Assembly (NCBI GenBank): GCA_019916065.1
Contig: CM034238.1
Location: 29,499,246 to 29,563,245, forward strand
Length of the DNA stretch: 64,000 nucleotides
Source: Vitellaria paradoxa
Lineage: Eukaryota > Streptophyta > Magnoliopsida > Ericales > Sapotaceae
Direction: 5' to 3'
Shown: positions 35,289-47,200 of the stretch, piece after piece
Position numbering within the stretch: the stretch's first letter is position 1
Layout of the letters: every line of letters begins with the position of its first letter
Position numbers and translations under genes: made by a program
Notes under the pieces: model-generated
The model's input: only the letters and a program-made list of their open reading frames with translations
Told to the model about the DNA's origin: nothing
Databases searched by the model: none

Positions 35289-35599
35289 TTTGCCTGGTTT
35301 GGGGTTTGTTTTCTACCAAAATTTAAAACTCCAAAGAGATATCCAATTTGCGTTAGGATTACCAAATTAGGCCAAAATATCCAACTATCTCCAAATGTTT
35401 CTAATTTCTCCACACACTAAAATCTCCAACTTTACCCAAACTTTCTCAAATTTTCTTTAACTTTCACCAACTTTTTTCAAGTTTCTCCCACTCATACCAA
35501 TGTTCACACTTCAAACTTTTATAGGCATTTTATAACTTCTACCAATTTTCTAACACTTTTCAAGGAAAACATCGAACACCCAACAATGCAAACGTTACA

Positions 35600-36640
35600 A
35601 ACTTTAATGAGAAAGTGATAGTGAGGGCCTCAACGAGTTCTAGCTTTGAGTATGCAAAGTAATAAATTTCTATTATACATCATATCAAAGTAAAACACTT
35701 TTGAAAATCACAAAGTTGGAGAACTGTAATGCTGTATTTTAAACCTACATAATGAATCAAAAAGAAAAAAAAATGGCGATATTAACTTTGAATTGTCTCA
35801 TCATCCTTGCTCTTCTAAGTTTTATTCAATGTTGGTAGTTTGGAGTGAATGAGAGAGAGATAGAGCACCAGAGTATAGATTTAGCTATGGTGAAGGGTTT
35901 TGATTAATCCAAGGTATATGAAGGGGTTTATATAGGTCTAAGGTTAGGCCAAGAAGGTTGTCAGGGTTGGCCTTTACGCGTTTAGGGAAGTGGTCCCCAA
36001 GATAATTGACCAACTTTGTGTGGCTTATTAGCGAGGTATTTGCTAAGTAGTGGTGGCATCCCCACATGATTGGATAGTAAGTGGATTGTGACTGTACTTG
36101 TACAAATGAGCATGTTTTGGTTGGTTTGTCAGTAATGCCTCTTTCTGGGCTAGTTGAAGGAGTCTTGATAGATACCTTAACCTTAGCTACCAAGCTGGTT
36201 GTCCTCGATTGTCCTCTCAATAACTGTGTGACGAGGCCTTTGGAGGCCCTTATGGGCGAGTGGGGCCTTTAAGGAGCCCCTTAGCTTTGATCCTAACTTG
36301 GGATGATGGCATGCTCTTCACAAGGGCCAAGTGTTATTATGGGAGGTACTTGTTGGAACCTCCCGTGTGAGCTCGTTGTGACTAGAGGGAGGGGGTACTA
36401 CAAAAATCTCCTGCGATAAGGGTTTGGAATACCCCTAAGAATGGTGTCTGGCCTTGGTTTTGAAAACTCTGGGATGCCTTTGTGAGGAGTTGTCATTGAG
36501 AGGCTAGTGGTAGATGGCTAGAGCATGGTTAAGGTGACACAAATACCCCACGTTAATTTCCCCTACACATGTACTCGAATTAAGCCAATTAGAGAGCTTG
36601 TACACACCACTTGCACATGATGCCAGCTCTAGCAATGTGT
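35600..36640 (-). mobile_element. non-satellite insert, LTR-like, minus orientation
   Basis: About 1.04 kb of sequence foreign to the satellite, with higher GC between 36140 and 36540. A TATA box on the minus strand is followed leftwards by a pyrimidine/CT-rich leader (CTATCTCTCTCTCATTC). This layout fits a solo LTR with U3 on the right. Exact ends are not resolved and no duplication was found. The frames at 35885-36220 and 36081-36272 overlap antiparallel and lack motifs. Confidence 0.5.
35923..35935 (-). promoter_or_regulatory. TATA box of the minus-strand LTR-like insert
   Basis: CTATATAAACCCC on the minus strand is a canonical plant core promoter element, with a CT-rich leader downstream (to the left). 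Confidence 0.5.
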
Positions 36641-38240
36641 CACAACTCTTACCAATTGTTTCACACTTCAAACTTTTACATGCTTTCTATACCTTTTTTC
36701 ACACTTTTAAAATAACACATCAAACACCCAATAATCCAAACTTTACCTACCCTTTTTCCCAAATTTTGCATCCAAACAGTACCTTGGTTCACAAATAAGT
36801 CTTCCATTAAAACAACCATTAATGAACTACGAATCCTCACATTTTTCAAAATTTACCTATTTTGAATAAATAGCTTCCTCCAACTTTTTTAAAATTTTTA
36901 CAACTTTGACCAACATTTTCACACTTTTCGACAAAAACAACAAACACCCATCAACCAAAAATTTTCCTATTTATTATTTTTTGCCAAAATCTAAAACTCC
37001 AAAAAGGTGCCTAGAATGTGTTAGGATTACCAAATTTCGCCATAATCTCCAACTATTTCCACATTTTTCAAATTTGCTCCACACACTAAAATCTCCAACC
37101 TTACCCAAGCTTTCTCAAATTTTCTCCAACTTTTATCAACTTTTTTTAATTTTCTCCAAAATCAACAATTTTTTCAAATTCCAAACTTTTACATGCATTC
37201 TACAACTTCTACCCACTTTTTGACACATCTCAAAGAACACATCAAACACTCAAACTTTACCCACTTTTTTTCCCTCAAATTTGGCGCCCCCAACAGTACC
37301 TTAATTTACAAATAAGTCTTCCACAAGCACAACCATTAATGAACTATGGATCCTTACATTCTCCAAACTTTGCCTATTTTGAATAAAACAACTTTCTCCA
37401 ACTTTTTTCAAGTTTTTTAAACATTGACCAACTTTTTCACACTTTTCGACAAAGATATCGAATACCGAATAATCCAAAATTTGCCTACTTTTTATTTTTG
37501 GCCAAAACTTAAAACTCCAAAGAGGTGCCTAGTGTGCGATAGGATTACAAATTAGGCCAAAATCTCCAACTACTCATAATTTTCTCCACCCACTAAAACC
37601 TCAAACCTTACCAAAACTTTCTCAAATTTTCTCCAACTCTCACCAATTTTTTCACAGTTCCAAGTTTTATTTGCTTTCACCAATTTTTTCCAATTTTTAC
37701 TAATTGTTTTTTACATTTTTCAAGGAACACATCAAACACCCAATAATCGAATTTTTTTCAAATTTTGTTTTTTTGGCCAAAATTTGTCACGCCAAACAAG
37801 CGCTTAATTCAAAAATGTCTCCCTCCCACAAAAACAACCATTATAATGAACTATGGGTTTTTACCATTTCCAGAATTTACATATTTCGAAAAAACAATCT
37901 TCCCCAAATTTATCAAACTGATTTCAAATTTATTTCAACTTTATCTAACTTTTTCACACTTTCAAAAAAACATCAAACACCCGAAAATCAAAAGTTTGCC
38001 CGCATTTTGTTTTTTGCCAAAACTTAGGAACTCCAAAAACGTCCCTAGTGTGCGTTAGGATTACCAAATTAGGCCAAAATCTTGAATGATCTCAAAAAAT
38101 GTTGTTAAAATCCGGATTTTATCTAAAATTGGTGAAAGGTCCGTAAAATCTTAAGATTTTACCTACAGCTTACCTTATGAGACCACAGTCTATATAACAC
38201 GATATTTTAATATTTAGAGCTTTCACTGATTAGGTAAAAT

Positions 38241-38305
38241 AGATAGTAATGTGGGTTCGAATAATATTTAGATACTCACCGTAGTAATGTGGGTTCGAAT
38301 CCCAC
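38241..38305 (+). other. duplicated tRNA T-arm-like sequence (pol III B box)
   Basis: GTGGGTTCGAATCCCACC (38288-38305) folds as a complete tRNA T-arm with a 5-bp stem and 7-base loop, and contains the B-box consensus GGTTCGAATCC. A second partial copy of the preceding AGTAATGTGGGTTCGAAT lies about 37 bp upstream. No A box or anticodon arm is recognisable, so this is a tRNA relic or part of a SINE. Confidence 0.5.
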
Positions 38306-38364
38306 CATGATCCTTCTATTAATTAGTTCACTGAGAAAATATAAAACATAAAAAAACTAATATA

Positions 38365-40775
38365 AACCAAACCAAACTAAGCCAAGCCTTTTTTCACTAG
38401 GTGGAGTCGGCTATATGGATTTGTTGACGCCAATTTGATCTGTTTAGGGGCATGTCCTCCAATAAATCTAGGTAGGTTAGGTCATATTTAATGGTTTCTT
38501 TCCAGCTTCTCTTGGGTCTTCCTCTACCTCTCCTACTCCTGACAATCTCCATACTTTCACACCTTCTAACAGGTGCCTCTGCTGAACGCCTTTTAACATG
38601 GCCAAACCATCTTAATCGATTTTCTCTCATTTTATCTTCAATCGGTGCTATTCCTACTTTGCCCCTAATCTCCTCGTTCCTAATCCTATCTTTCCTTGTA
38701 ATCCCACACATCCACCTTAGCATCCTCATCTCCGCAACTGTCATCTTCTGACCATGATTATGCTTTACTGCCCAACACTCTGATCCATATAGCAGCGCTG
38801 GTCTAACCGCTACCTTATAATACTTTCCTTTCACCTTGAGGGGGATTTTTCGATCGCACAAAACCCCCGAAGCACTCCTCCATTTGGTCCATCCAGCTTG
38901 AATCCTGTGAGTTACATCAGTATCAATCCCTCCATCTTGTTGCACCATAGATCCAAGGTACCTAAATTTATCTCTCTCTACAATCTTTTGTGTGCCTAAA
39001 CTTACTTCTATATTACTCGTTATCCTACTTTGACTAAACTTACATTCCATATATTCCGTCTTGCATCGGCTTAGCCTAAACCCTTTTGTCTCTAACGTAT
39101 CCCGCCACAATTCTAACTTAGCATTCACTCCTTCTCTCGTTTCATCTACTAAAACAATATCATCTGCAAATAGTATACACCACGGTACCTCATCCTGAAT
39201 ATGTCTTGTAATCTCATCCATAACTAAAGCAAACAAGTACAGGCTTAACGCTGAGCCTTGATGTAAACCAATCGTGATAGGGAACTCATTAGTCTCTCCA
39301 CCAGTCGTCCGTATAGATGTCATGGCTCTATCATACACGTCCTTTATCGCCTTAATATATGCGACACACGCTCCTTTCTTTTCCAATACTCTCCATAAAA
39401 TCTCCCTAGGAACCCGATCATATGCCTTCTCTAAATCGATGAACACCATATGTAAATCTTTTTGACCTTCTCTATACTGTTCCATTAACCTCCTCAAGAG
39501 AAAGATAGCCTCCATAGTTGATCTTCCAGGCATGAAACCAAATTGGTTCTCTGACACGTTTGTTGTCCTTCTTAGTCTTCTCTCAATAACTCTCTCCCAT
39601 AATTTCATCGTATGGCTCATCAATTTAATCCCGCGATAGTTCGCACAGTTCTGAATATCTCCTTTGTTCTTGTATATGGGTATAAGGATACTTTTCTTCC
39701 ATGCATCCGGCATCTTCTTGCTCTTTAACACTACATTAAGAAGTTTTGTCAACCAACTTATGCCATCCTCTCCTAAGCACCTCCAAACCTCAATAGGGAT
39801 ACCATTTGGCCCAACCGCTTTCCCATTCTTCATCCTTTTTAATACTTCTTTTACTTCTTCCCTACTAATTCTCCTATAGAATATTAAATTTAATTCTTCC
39901 CTAAAAGTGGTAAATTGCCCTAAATGTATGTCACTACTACTGCTTTCGTTACATAACTTGTAGAAGGAGCTCTTCCAACGCTCCTTTATCTCCTCTTCCT
40001 TTACTAATACCTTTTCATCCTCATCCTTAATGCATTTAACTTGGTTTAAATCCTTGGTCCGTTTATCTCTAGATTTAGCAAGCTTGAATATCTCTCTTTC
40101 GCCCTCCTTAGTGTCAAGTCGCCTATATAAATCCTCAAATATCTTTGCCTTAACCTCACTAACTACCTTTTTGGTTTCTCTTCTAGCTTCTCTATACCTC
40201 TCCAAGTTCGCTTCATTTCGATCGTTTTGCCAAGATTTAAAACACTCGCTTTTAACTCTTATCTTGTCTTGGACGGCCTCATTCCACCACCATGCCTCTT
40301 TCAGTGCCGGAGCACTCCCTTTGGATTCTCCTAAAACTTCTTTCCCTACCCTCCTAATACACTTTGCTACCTTATCCCACATAATATTTGCACTCTCATT
40401 TACCGTCCAAATGTTTTCCTCTAGTACTCTTTCCCTGAATGCTGCTTGCTTATCACCTTTTAAGTTCCACCATTTAGTCTTTGAGCATCTATACGACTTC
40501 TTTTTTCTAGCCCACCTTTGAAGCTGCACATCTATGACCAACAACCTATGTTGGGCAGTCAAGCTCTCCCCCGGTATAACTTTACAATCTTTACAAGCTA
40601 CACGATCTCTTTTCCTAGTTAAGAAGAAGTCAATCTGTGTCTTTGAGGAGCCACTCTTATAAGTCACCAAATGTTCCTCTCTCTTCCTAAAAAAGGTGTT
40701 CGTCACCAAATTCGATAACAACACGTCGAAAAGAGCTACGCCGGGAAGAAGCTCTCTAACTTTGAACAAAACCCC
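38365..40775 (-). mobile_element. RTE-type LINE, 5'-truncated
   Basis: The body runs from within the endonuclease domain to a 3' end rich in GGTTTGGTTT (minus sense), here on the left. It is the longest of three copies in the window. The 5' end is lost inside the AP-endonuclease domain. No target-site duplication was found, and the boundaries with the host element are approximate. Confidence 0.85.
38397..40769 (-). CDS. RTE LINE reverse transcriptase, open over 790 codons
   Basis: The frame encodes a LINE protein that would nick target DNA and copy its own RNA. Residues 23-85 are the tail of the AP-type endonuclease ([36 protein letters not shown]); the catalytic front of that domain is missing. 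RT signature blocks are intact: [10 protein letters not shown] (323), IPIYKNKGD (363), [11 protein letters not shown] (408), [12 protein letters not shown] (443), GLHQGSALS (501) and the active site FADD (534-537). The thumb and C-terminal region run to 790 with no stop. The ATG chosen is the first in frame and is unlikely to be native, because full RTE proteins are roughly 1000 residues. Intactness suggests a young insertion. Without endonuclease it should not be autonomous. Confidence 0.9.
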   Translation of the reverse strand: MFKVRELLPGVALFDVLLSNLVTNTFFRKREEHLVTYKSGSSKTQIDFFLTRKRDRVACKDCKVIPGESLTAQHRLLVIDVQLQRWARKKKSYRCSKTKWWNLKGDKQAAFRERVLEENIWTVNESANIMWDKVAKCIRRVGKEVLGESKGSAPALKEAWWWNEAVQDKIRVKSECFKSWQNDRNEANLERYREARRETKKVVSEVKAKIFEDLYRRLDTKEGEREIFKLAKSRDKRTKDLNQVKCIKDEDEKVLVKEEEIKERWKSSFYKLCNESSSSDIHLGQFTTFREELNLIFYRRISREEVKEVLKRMKNGKAVGPNGIPIEVWRCLGEDGISWLTKLLNVVLKSKKMPDAWKKSILIPIYKNKGDIQNCANYRGIKLMSHTMKLWERVIERRLRRTTNVSENQFGFMPGRSTMEAIFLLRRLMEQYREGQKDLHMVFIDLEKAYDRVPREILWRVLEKKGACVAYIKAIKDVYDRAMTSIRTTGGETNEFPITIGLHQGSALSLYLFALVMDEITRHIQDEVPWCILFADDIVLVDETREGVNAKLELWRDTLETKGFRLSRCKTEYMECKFSQSRITSNIEVSLGTQKIVERDKFRYLGSMVQQDGGIDTDVTHRIQAGWTKWRSASGVLCDRKIPLKVKGKYYKVAVRPALLYGSECWAVKHNHGQKMTVAEMRMLRWMCGITRKDRIRNEEIRGKVGIAPIEDKMRENRLRWFGHVKRRSAEAPVRRCESMEIVRSRRGRGRPKRSWKETIKYDLTYLDLLEDMPLNRSNWRQQIHIADST

Positions 40776-41222
40776 AGTACTTTCAAGAAATCAACATTGT
40801 AAGTAGAGATCTAAAGAAAATCTCGCAAGCCGGCAGTTCGCAGCTTGCAGCGGCATGCCGGAAGCTCATCGAAATCACAGCTTGCACGGACTCGCACCTG
40901 GAGACGAAGATTTGGGAGACCAAAAGGAAGAAATGAAGACCTTGGTTGCACCAACAATCCTCCATTTTGTGGAAAAAAATTAGGGCTTTTTTTGTTTTAC
41001 TTCATTTTTCCCCTAAGTTTGATGAAACGACACCCAAAACCCAAAATTTTGTAAAATCGAAAAAATCGCATGTAAAATCGTGATTTTACCGATTTTAACC
41101 CATAAAATCACTTTTTTACCTATTTTATCCCAAAAAACGATTTTGATGATATTTAACAAGGTTTTGCCATCAAAAATCATAAAATCGTACGATTTTACGA
41201 TTTAAATCGCGATTTTAACAAC

Positions 41223-44200
41223 AATGATCTATAAATTTTTCTAATTTTCTCCACACACTAAAATCTCCAACCATGTCCAACTATTTCAAATTTTCTCAAA
41301 CTTTTGTCAAACTTTTTTAATTCTCGCCAACTCTAACCAATTTTTTCCCACCTGAAACTTTTACATAATTTCTACAACTTATACCAACTTTTTAACACTT
41401 TTCAAAGAACACATCGAATATCCAAAAACTCAAAAACCTGACCTACTTCTATTTCCCAAATTTGGAACTCCGAAGAGTACCTTAACTAACAAATAAATCT
41501 TCCACAAAAACAACCATTAATGAACTATCGATCCTTACATTTTCCAAATGAATAATTTTCTTCAACTTCTTCCAAATTTTTACAACTTCGATGAACTTTT
41601 TCACACCTTTCTACGCAAACATTAAATACCAAACAATCCAAAATTCGTGTACCTTTTGCTTTTTGCAAAATTTACAGCTCCAAAGAGGTGCCCAATGTGC
41701 GTTATGATTACCAAATTAGGCCAAAATCTCCAACTCCAAATTTTTCGAACTTTCTTCACATTAAAATCCACATATTTACCACAACTTTCTCAAATTTTCT
41801 CAAACTTTTATCAACAATTTTCAATTTCCTCCAACTCTTACCAATTGTTTCACACTTCAAACTTTTACATGCTTTCTACAACTTCTACCAACTTTTTCAC
41901 ACTTTCAAACAACACATCAAACATCCAAAAACGCAAAAACCTGACCTACTTCTTTTTCCCAAATTTGGAACTGCTAACAGTACTTTAATTAACAAATAAA
42001 TCTTCCACAAACACAACCATTAATGAACAATCGATCCCTACATTTTCCGAATTTGCCTATTTCGAATGAACAATTTTCTCAAACTTTTTCAAATTTTTAC
42101 AACTTCGATGAACTTTTTCACACCTTTCGACGTAAACATCAAACACTCAACAATCCAAAATTCGTCTACCTTTTGCCATTTGCTAAAATTTAAAGCTCCA
42201 AAGAGGTGCCCAATGTGCGTTATGATTACCAAATTAGGCCAAAATGTCCCACTAACACCAAATTTTTCTAACTTTCTTCACATTAAAATCTCAAAATTTA
42301 CCCAAATTTTCTCAAACTTTTACCAACAATTTTAAATTTTCTCAAACTCTTACCAATTGTTTCACACTTCAAACTTTTACATGCTTTCTACTACTTCAAC
42401 AAACATTTTTACACTTTTCAAACAACACATCAAAAATCCGAAAACTCAAAAACCTGACCTACTTCTTTTTCCCAAATTTGGAACTCCTAACAGTACCTTA
42501 ATTATCAAATAAATCTTCCACAAAAACAACCATTAATGAACTATCCATCCTTACATTTTTCAAATTTGCCTATTTCGAATGTATAATTTTCTCCAACTTT
42601 TTTCAAATTTTTACAACTTCGATGAACTTTTCCAAACCTTTCGACGTAAACATCAAACACCCAACAATCCAAAATTCGTCTACTTGTAGCTTTATGCCAA
42701 AATTTAAAGCCCCAAAGAGGCACCCAATGTGTGTTATGATTACCAAATTAGGCTAAAATTTCCAACCAACTCCAAATGTTTCTAACTTTCTTCACATTAA
42801 AATCTCCAGCTTTACCCAACACTTACCAATTGTTTCACACTTCAAACTTTTACATGCTTTCTACAACTTCTACCAACATTTTCACACTTTTCAAACAACA
42901 AATCAAACATCCAAAAACTCAAAAACCTGACCTACTATTTCCCAAATTTGGAACTCCTAACAGAACCTTAATTACCAAATAAATCTTCCACAAAAACAAC
43001 CATTAATGAACTATCGATCCTTACATTTTCCAACTTTACCCATTTCGAATGAATAATTTTCTCGAACTTCTTTCAAATCTTTACAACATCGATGAACTTT
43101 TTCACACATTTCGACGTAAACATCAAACACCCAACAACCCAAAATTCGCCTACCTTTTGCTTTTTGCCAAAATTTAAAGCTCCAAAGAGGTGCCAAATAT
43201 GCGTTATGATTACCAAATTAGGCCCAAATCTCCAACTAACTCCAAATTTTTCTAACATTCTTCACATTAAAATCTCCAATTTTACCCAAACCTTCCCAAA
43301 TTTTCTCAAACTTCTATCAGCAATTTTCAATTTTCTCCGACTCTTTACCAATTGTTTCACACTTCAAACTTTTACATATTTTCTACAACTTTTACCAACT
43401 TTTTCACACATTTCAAACAACACATCAAACATCCAAAAACTCAAAAACCTGACCTACTTTTTCCCAAATTTGGAACTCCTACAAGCACCTTAATTAACAA
43501 AAAAATCTTCCACAAAAATAACCATTAATGAACTATCGATCCCTACATTTTCCAAATTTGCCTTTTCCGAAGGAACAATTTTCTCGAAATTCGATGAACT
43601 ATTTCACACCTTTCGATGTAAACATCAAACACTCAACAATCCAAAATATGACTACCTTTTGCTTTTTGCTAAAATTTAAAGGTCCGAAGAGGTGCCCAAT
43701 GTGCATTATGATTACCAAATTAGGCCAAAATCTCCCACTAACACCAAATTTTCTAACTTTCTTCACATTAAAATCTCCAAATTTACCCAAAGTTTCTCAA
43801 ACTTTTACTAACAATTTTAAATTTTCTCAAACTCTTAACAATTCTTTCACACTTCATACTTTTACATGCTTTCTACAGCTTCTACCAACATTTTCACGCT
43901 TTTCAAACAACACATCAAAAATCCAAAAACTCAAAAACCTAACCTACTTCTTTTTCCCAAATTTGGAACTCCTAACAGTACCTTAATTATCAATAAATCA
44001 TCCACGAACACAACAATTAATGAACGATCCATCCTTACATTTTCCAAATTTGCCTATTTCGAAAGAATAATTTTCTCCAACTTTTTTCAAATTTTTCCAA
44101 CTTCGATGAACTTTTCCAAACCTTTCGACGTAAATATCAAACACCCAACAATCCAAAATTCGTCCACTTGTTGCTTTATGCAAAAATTTAAAGCTCCAAA

Positions 44201-47200
44201 GAGGTGCCCAATGTGTGTTATGATTACCAAATTAGGCCAAAATCTCCAACCAACTCCCAATTTTTCCTTATTCACATTAAAATCTCCAATTTTACCAAAA
44301 ATTTCTGATATTTTCTCCAACTCTTACCAATTGTTTCACACTTAAAACTTTTACAAGCTTTCTACAACTTCTACCAACATTTTCACACTTTTTAGACAAC
44401 ACATCAAACATCCAAAAACTCCAAAACCTGACCTACTTTTTCCAAAATTTGGAACTCCTAACAAAACCTAAATTACCAAATAAATCTTCCACAAAAACAA
44501 CCATTAATGAACTATCGATCCTTATATTTTCCAACTTTACCTATTTCGTAAGAATAATTTTCTCCAACTTTTTTCAAATTTTTACAACTTCGATGAACTT
44601 TTTCACACTTCTTGGCGTAAACATCAAACGCCAAACAATCCAAAAATCGTCTACTTCTTGCATTTTACAAAATTTGAAGCTCCAAACAGGTGCCCAGTGT
44701 GCGTTATGATTACCAAATTAGGCAAAAATCTCCAACTAACTCCAAATTTTTCTAACTTTCTTCACATTAAAATCTCCAATTTTACACAAACTTTCTCAAA
44801 TTTTCTCAAACTTTTATCAGCAATTTTCAATTTTCTCCAATTCATACTAATTGTTTCGCACTTCAAACTTTTACATGCTTTCTACAATTTCTACCAACTT
44901 TTTCACACTTTTCAAAGAACACGTCAAACATCCAAAAACTCAAAAACCGGACCTACTTCTTTTTCCCAAATTTGGAAATCCTAACAGTACCTTAATTAAT
45001 AAATAAATCGTCCACAAAAACAACCATTAATGAACTATCGAACCTTACGTTTTCCAAATTTGCGTATTTCAAATTTGGACTCCTTACATTTTCTCCAACT
45101 TCTTTCAAATTTTTACAACTTCGATAAACTTTTTCACACCTTTTGATGTAAAAATCAAACACCCAACAATCCAAAATCCGTCTACCTTTTGCTTTTTCCC
45201 AAAAATTTAAAGCTCCAAAGTGGTGCCCAATGTGCGTTATGATTACCAAATTAGGCCAAAATCTCCCACTAACTCCAAATTTTTCAAACTTTCTTCTCAT
45301 TAAAATCTCCAATTTTACCCAAACTTTCTCAAATTTGCTCAAACTTTTATTAGCAATTTTCAATTTTCCCCAACTCCTACCCATTGTTTCACACTTCGAA
45401 CTTTTACATACTTTCTACAACTTCTACCAACTTTTTCACACCTTACAAACAACACATCAAACATCCAAAAACTCAAAAACCAGACCTACTCCTTTTTCCC
45501 AAATCTAAAATGCCTAACAGTACCTTAATTAACAAATAAATCTTCCACAAAATCAACCATTAATGAACTATCCATCCTTACATTTTCCAAATTTGCCTAT
45601 TTTGAATGAATAATTTTCTCCAACTTTTTTCAAATTTTTACAACTTCGATGAACTTTTTGAAACCTTTCGACGAAAACATCAAACGCCCAACAATTCAAA
45701 ATTCGTCTACCTTTTGCTTTATGCCAAAATTTAAAGCTCCAAAGAGGTGCCTAATGTGCGTCACGATTACCAAATTAGGCCAAAATCACCAACTCCAAAT
45801 TTTTCTAACTTTCTTCACATTAAAATCTCCAATTTTACCCAAACTTTCTCAATTTTTCTCAAACTTTTATCAGCAATTTTAAATTTTCTCTAACTCTTAA
45901 CAATTGTATCACACTTCAAACTTTTACATGCTTTCTATAACTTCTACCAACTTTTTCACACTTTTCAAACAACACATCAAACATCCAAAAACTCAAAAAC
46001 TTGACCTACTTCTCTTTCCCAAATTTGGAACTCCCAACAGAACCTCAATTACCAAATAAATCATCCACAAAAACAACCATTAATGAACTATCGATCCTTA
46101 CATTTTCCAAATTTGCATATTTCAAATTTGGACACCTTACATTTTTCCCAACTTCTTTCAAATTTTTAGAACTTCGATGAACTTTTTCACACCTTTCGAC
46201 GTAAAAATCAAACACCCAACAATCCAAAATCCGTCAACCTTTAGCTTTTTGCCAAAATTTAAAGCTACAAAGTGATGCCCAATATGCATTATGATTACCA
46301 AATTAGGCCAAAATCTCCCACTAACTTCAAATTTTTCTAACATTCATCACATTAAAATCTCCAATTTCACCCAAACTTTCTCACATTTTCTCCAACTCCT
46401 ATCAATTGTTTCACACTTCAAACTTTTACATGCTTTCTACAACTTCTACAACTTTTTCATACTTTCAAACAACGCATCAAACATCCAAAAACCCAAAAAC
46501 CTGACCTACTTCTTTTTCCCAAATTCGAAACCCCTAACAGTACCTTAATTAATAAATAAATCTTCCACAAACACAACAATTAATGAACTATCGATCCTTA
46601 CATTTTCCAAATTTGCCTATTTCGAATGAATAATTTTCTCCAACTTCTTTCAAATTATTACAACTTCGATGAACTTTTTCACACCTTTCCACGTAAACAT
46701 CAAACATCCAACAATCCAAAATTCATCTACTTTTTGCTTTTTGCAAAAATTTAAAGCTTCAAAAAGATGCCCAATGTGCGTTATCATTACCAAATTAGGC
46801 CAAAATCTCCAACTAACTCCAAAATTTTCTAACTTTGTTCACATTAAAAACTCCAATTTTACCCAAACTTTCTCAAATTTTCCCAAACTTTTATCAGCAA
46901 TTTTCAATGTTCTCCAACTCCTAACAATTGTTTCCCACTTCAAACTTTTACATGCTTTGTACAACTCCTACAAACTTTTTCATACCTTCCAAACAACACC
47001 CAAACATCCAAAAACTCAAAAACCGGACATACTACTTTTTCCCAAATTTGGAAATCCTAACCGTACCTTAATTAGCAAATAAATCGTCCACAAAAACAAC
47101 CATTAACAAACTATCGATCCTTATATTTTCCAAATTTGCCTATTCTGAAAGAATAACTTTCCCCAAATTTTTTCAAATTTTTACAACTTCAATGAACTTT

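Larger units (their letters stand above)
38093..41222. mobile_element. terminal-inverted-repeat element carrying a LINE, 3.13 kb
   Basis: The left end reads through TGTTGTTAAAATCCGGATTTTA and the right end, inverted, TGTTGTTAAAATCGCGATTT. Both ends continue with many AAAATC/GATTTTAC words. AATGATCT flanks the element on both sides (38085-38092 and 41223-41230), fitting an 8- or 9-bp target duplication (hAT or Mutator type). The interior is a minus-strand RTE LINE (38365 to about 40775). The right part (40780-41000) is GC-richer and may be captured sequence; its short frames have no known motif. No transposase is seen. Confidence 0.65.

Noticed and set aside
38281..38320. A complete tRNA gene
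   Set aside because: Only the T-arm is convincing; no acceptor pairing, D-arm or anticodon arm could be built.
38491..40521. Plus-strand frames at 38491-38751, 39274-39465, 39664-39879 and 40030-40521
   Set aside because: These are antisense to the 790-codon LINE frame and have no motifs of their own.
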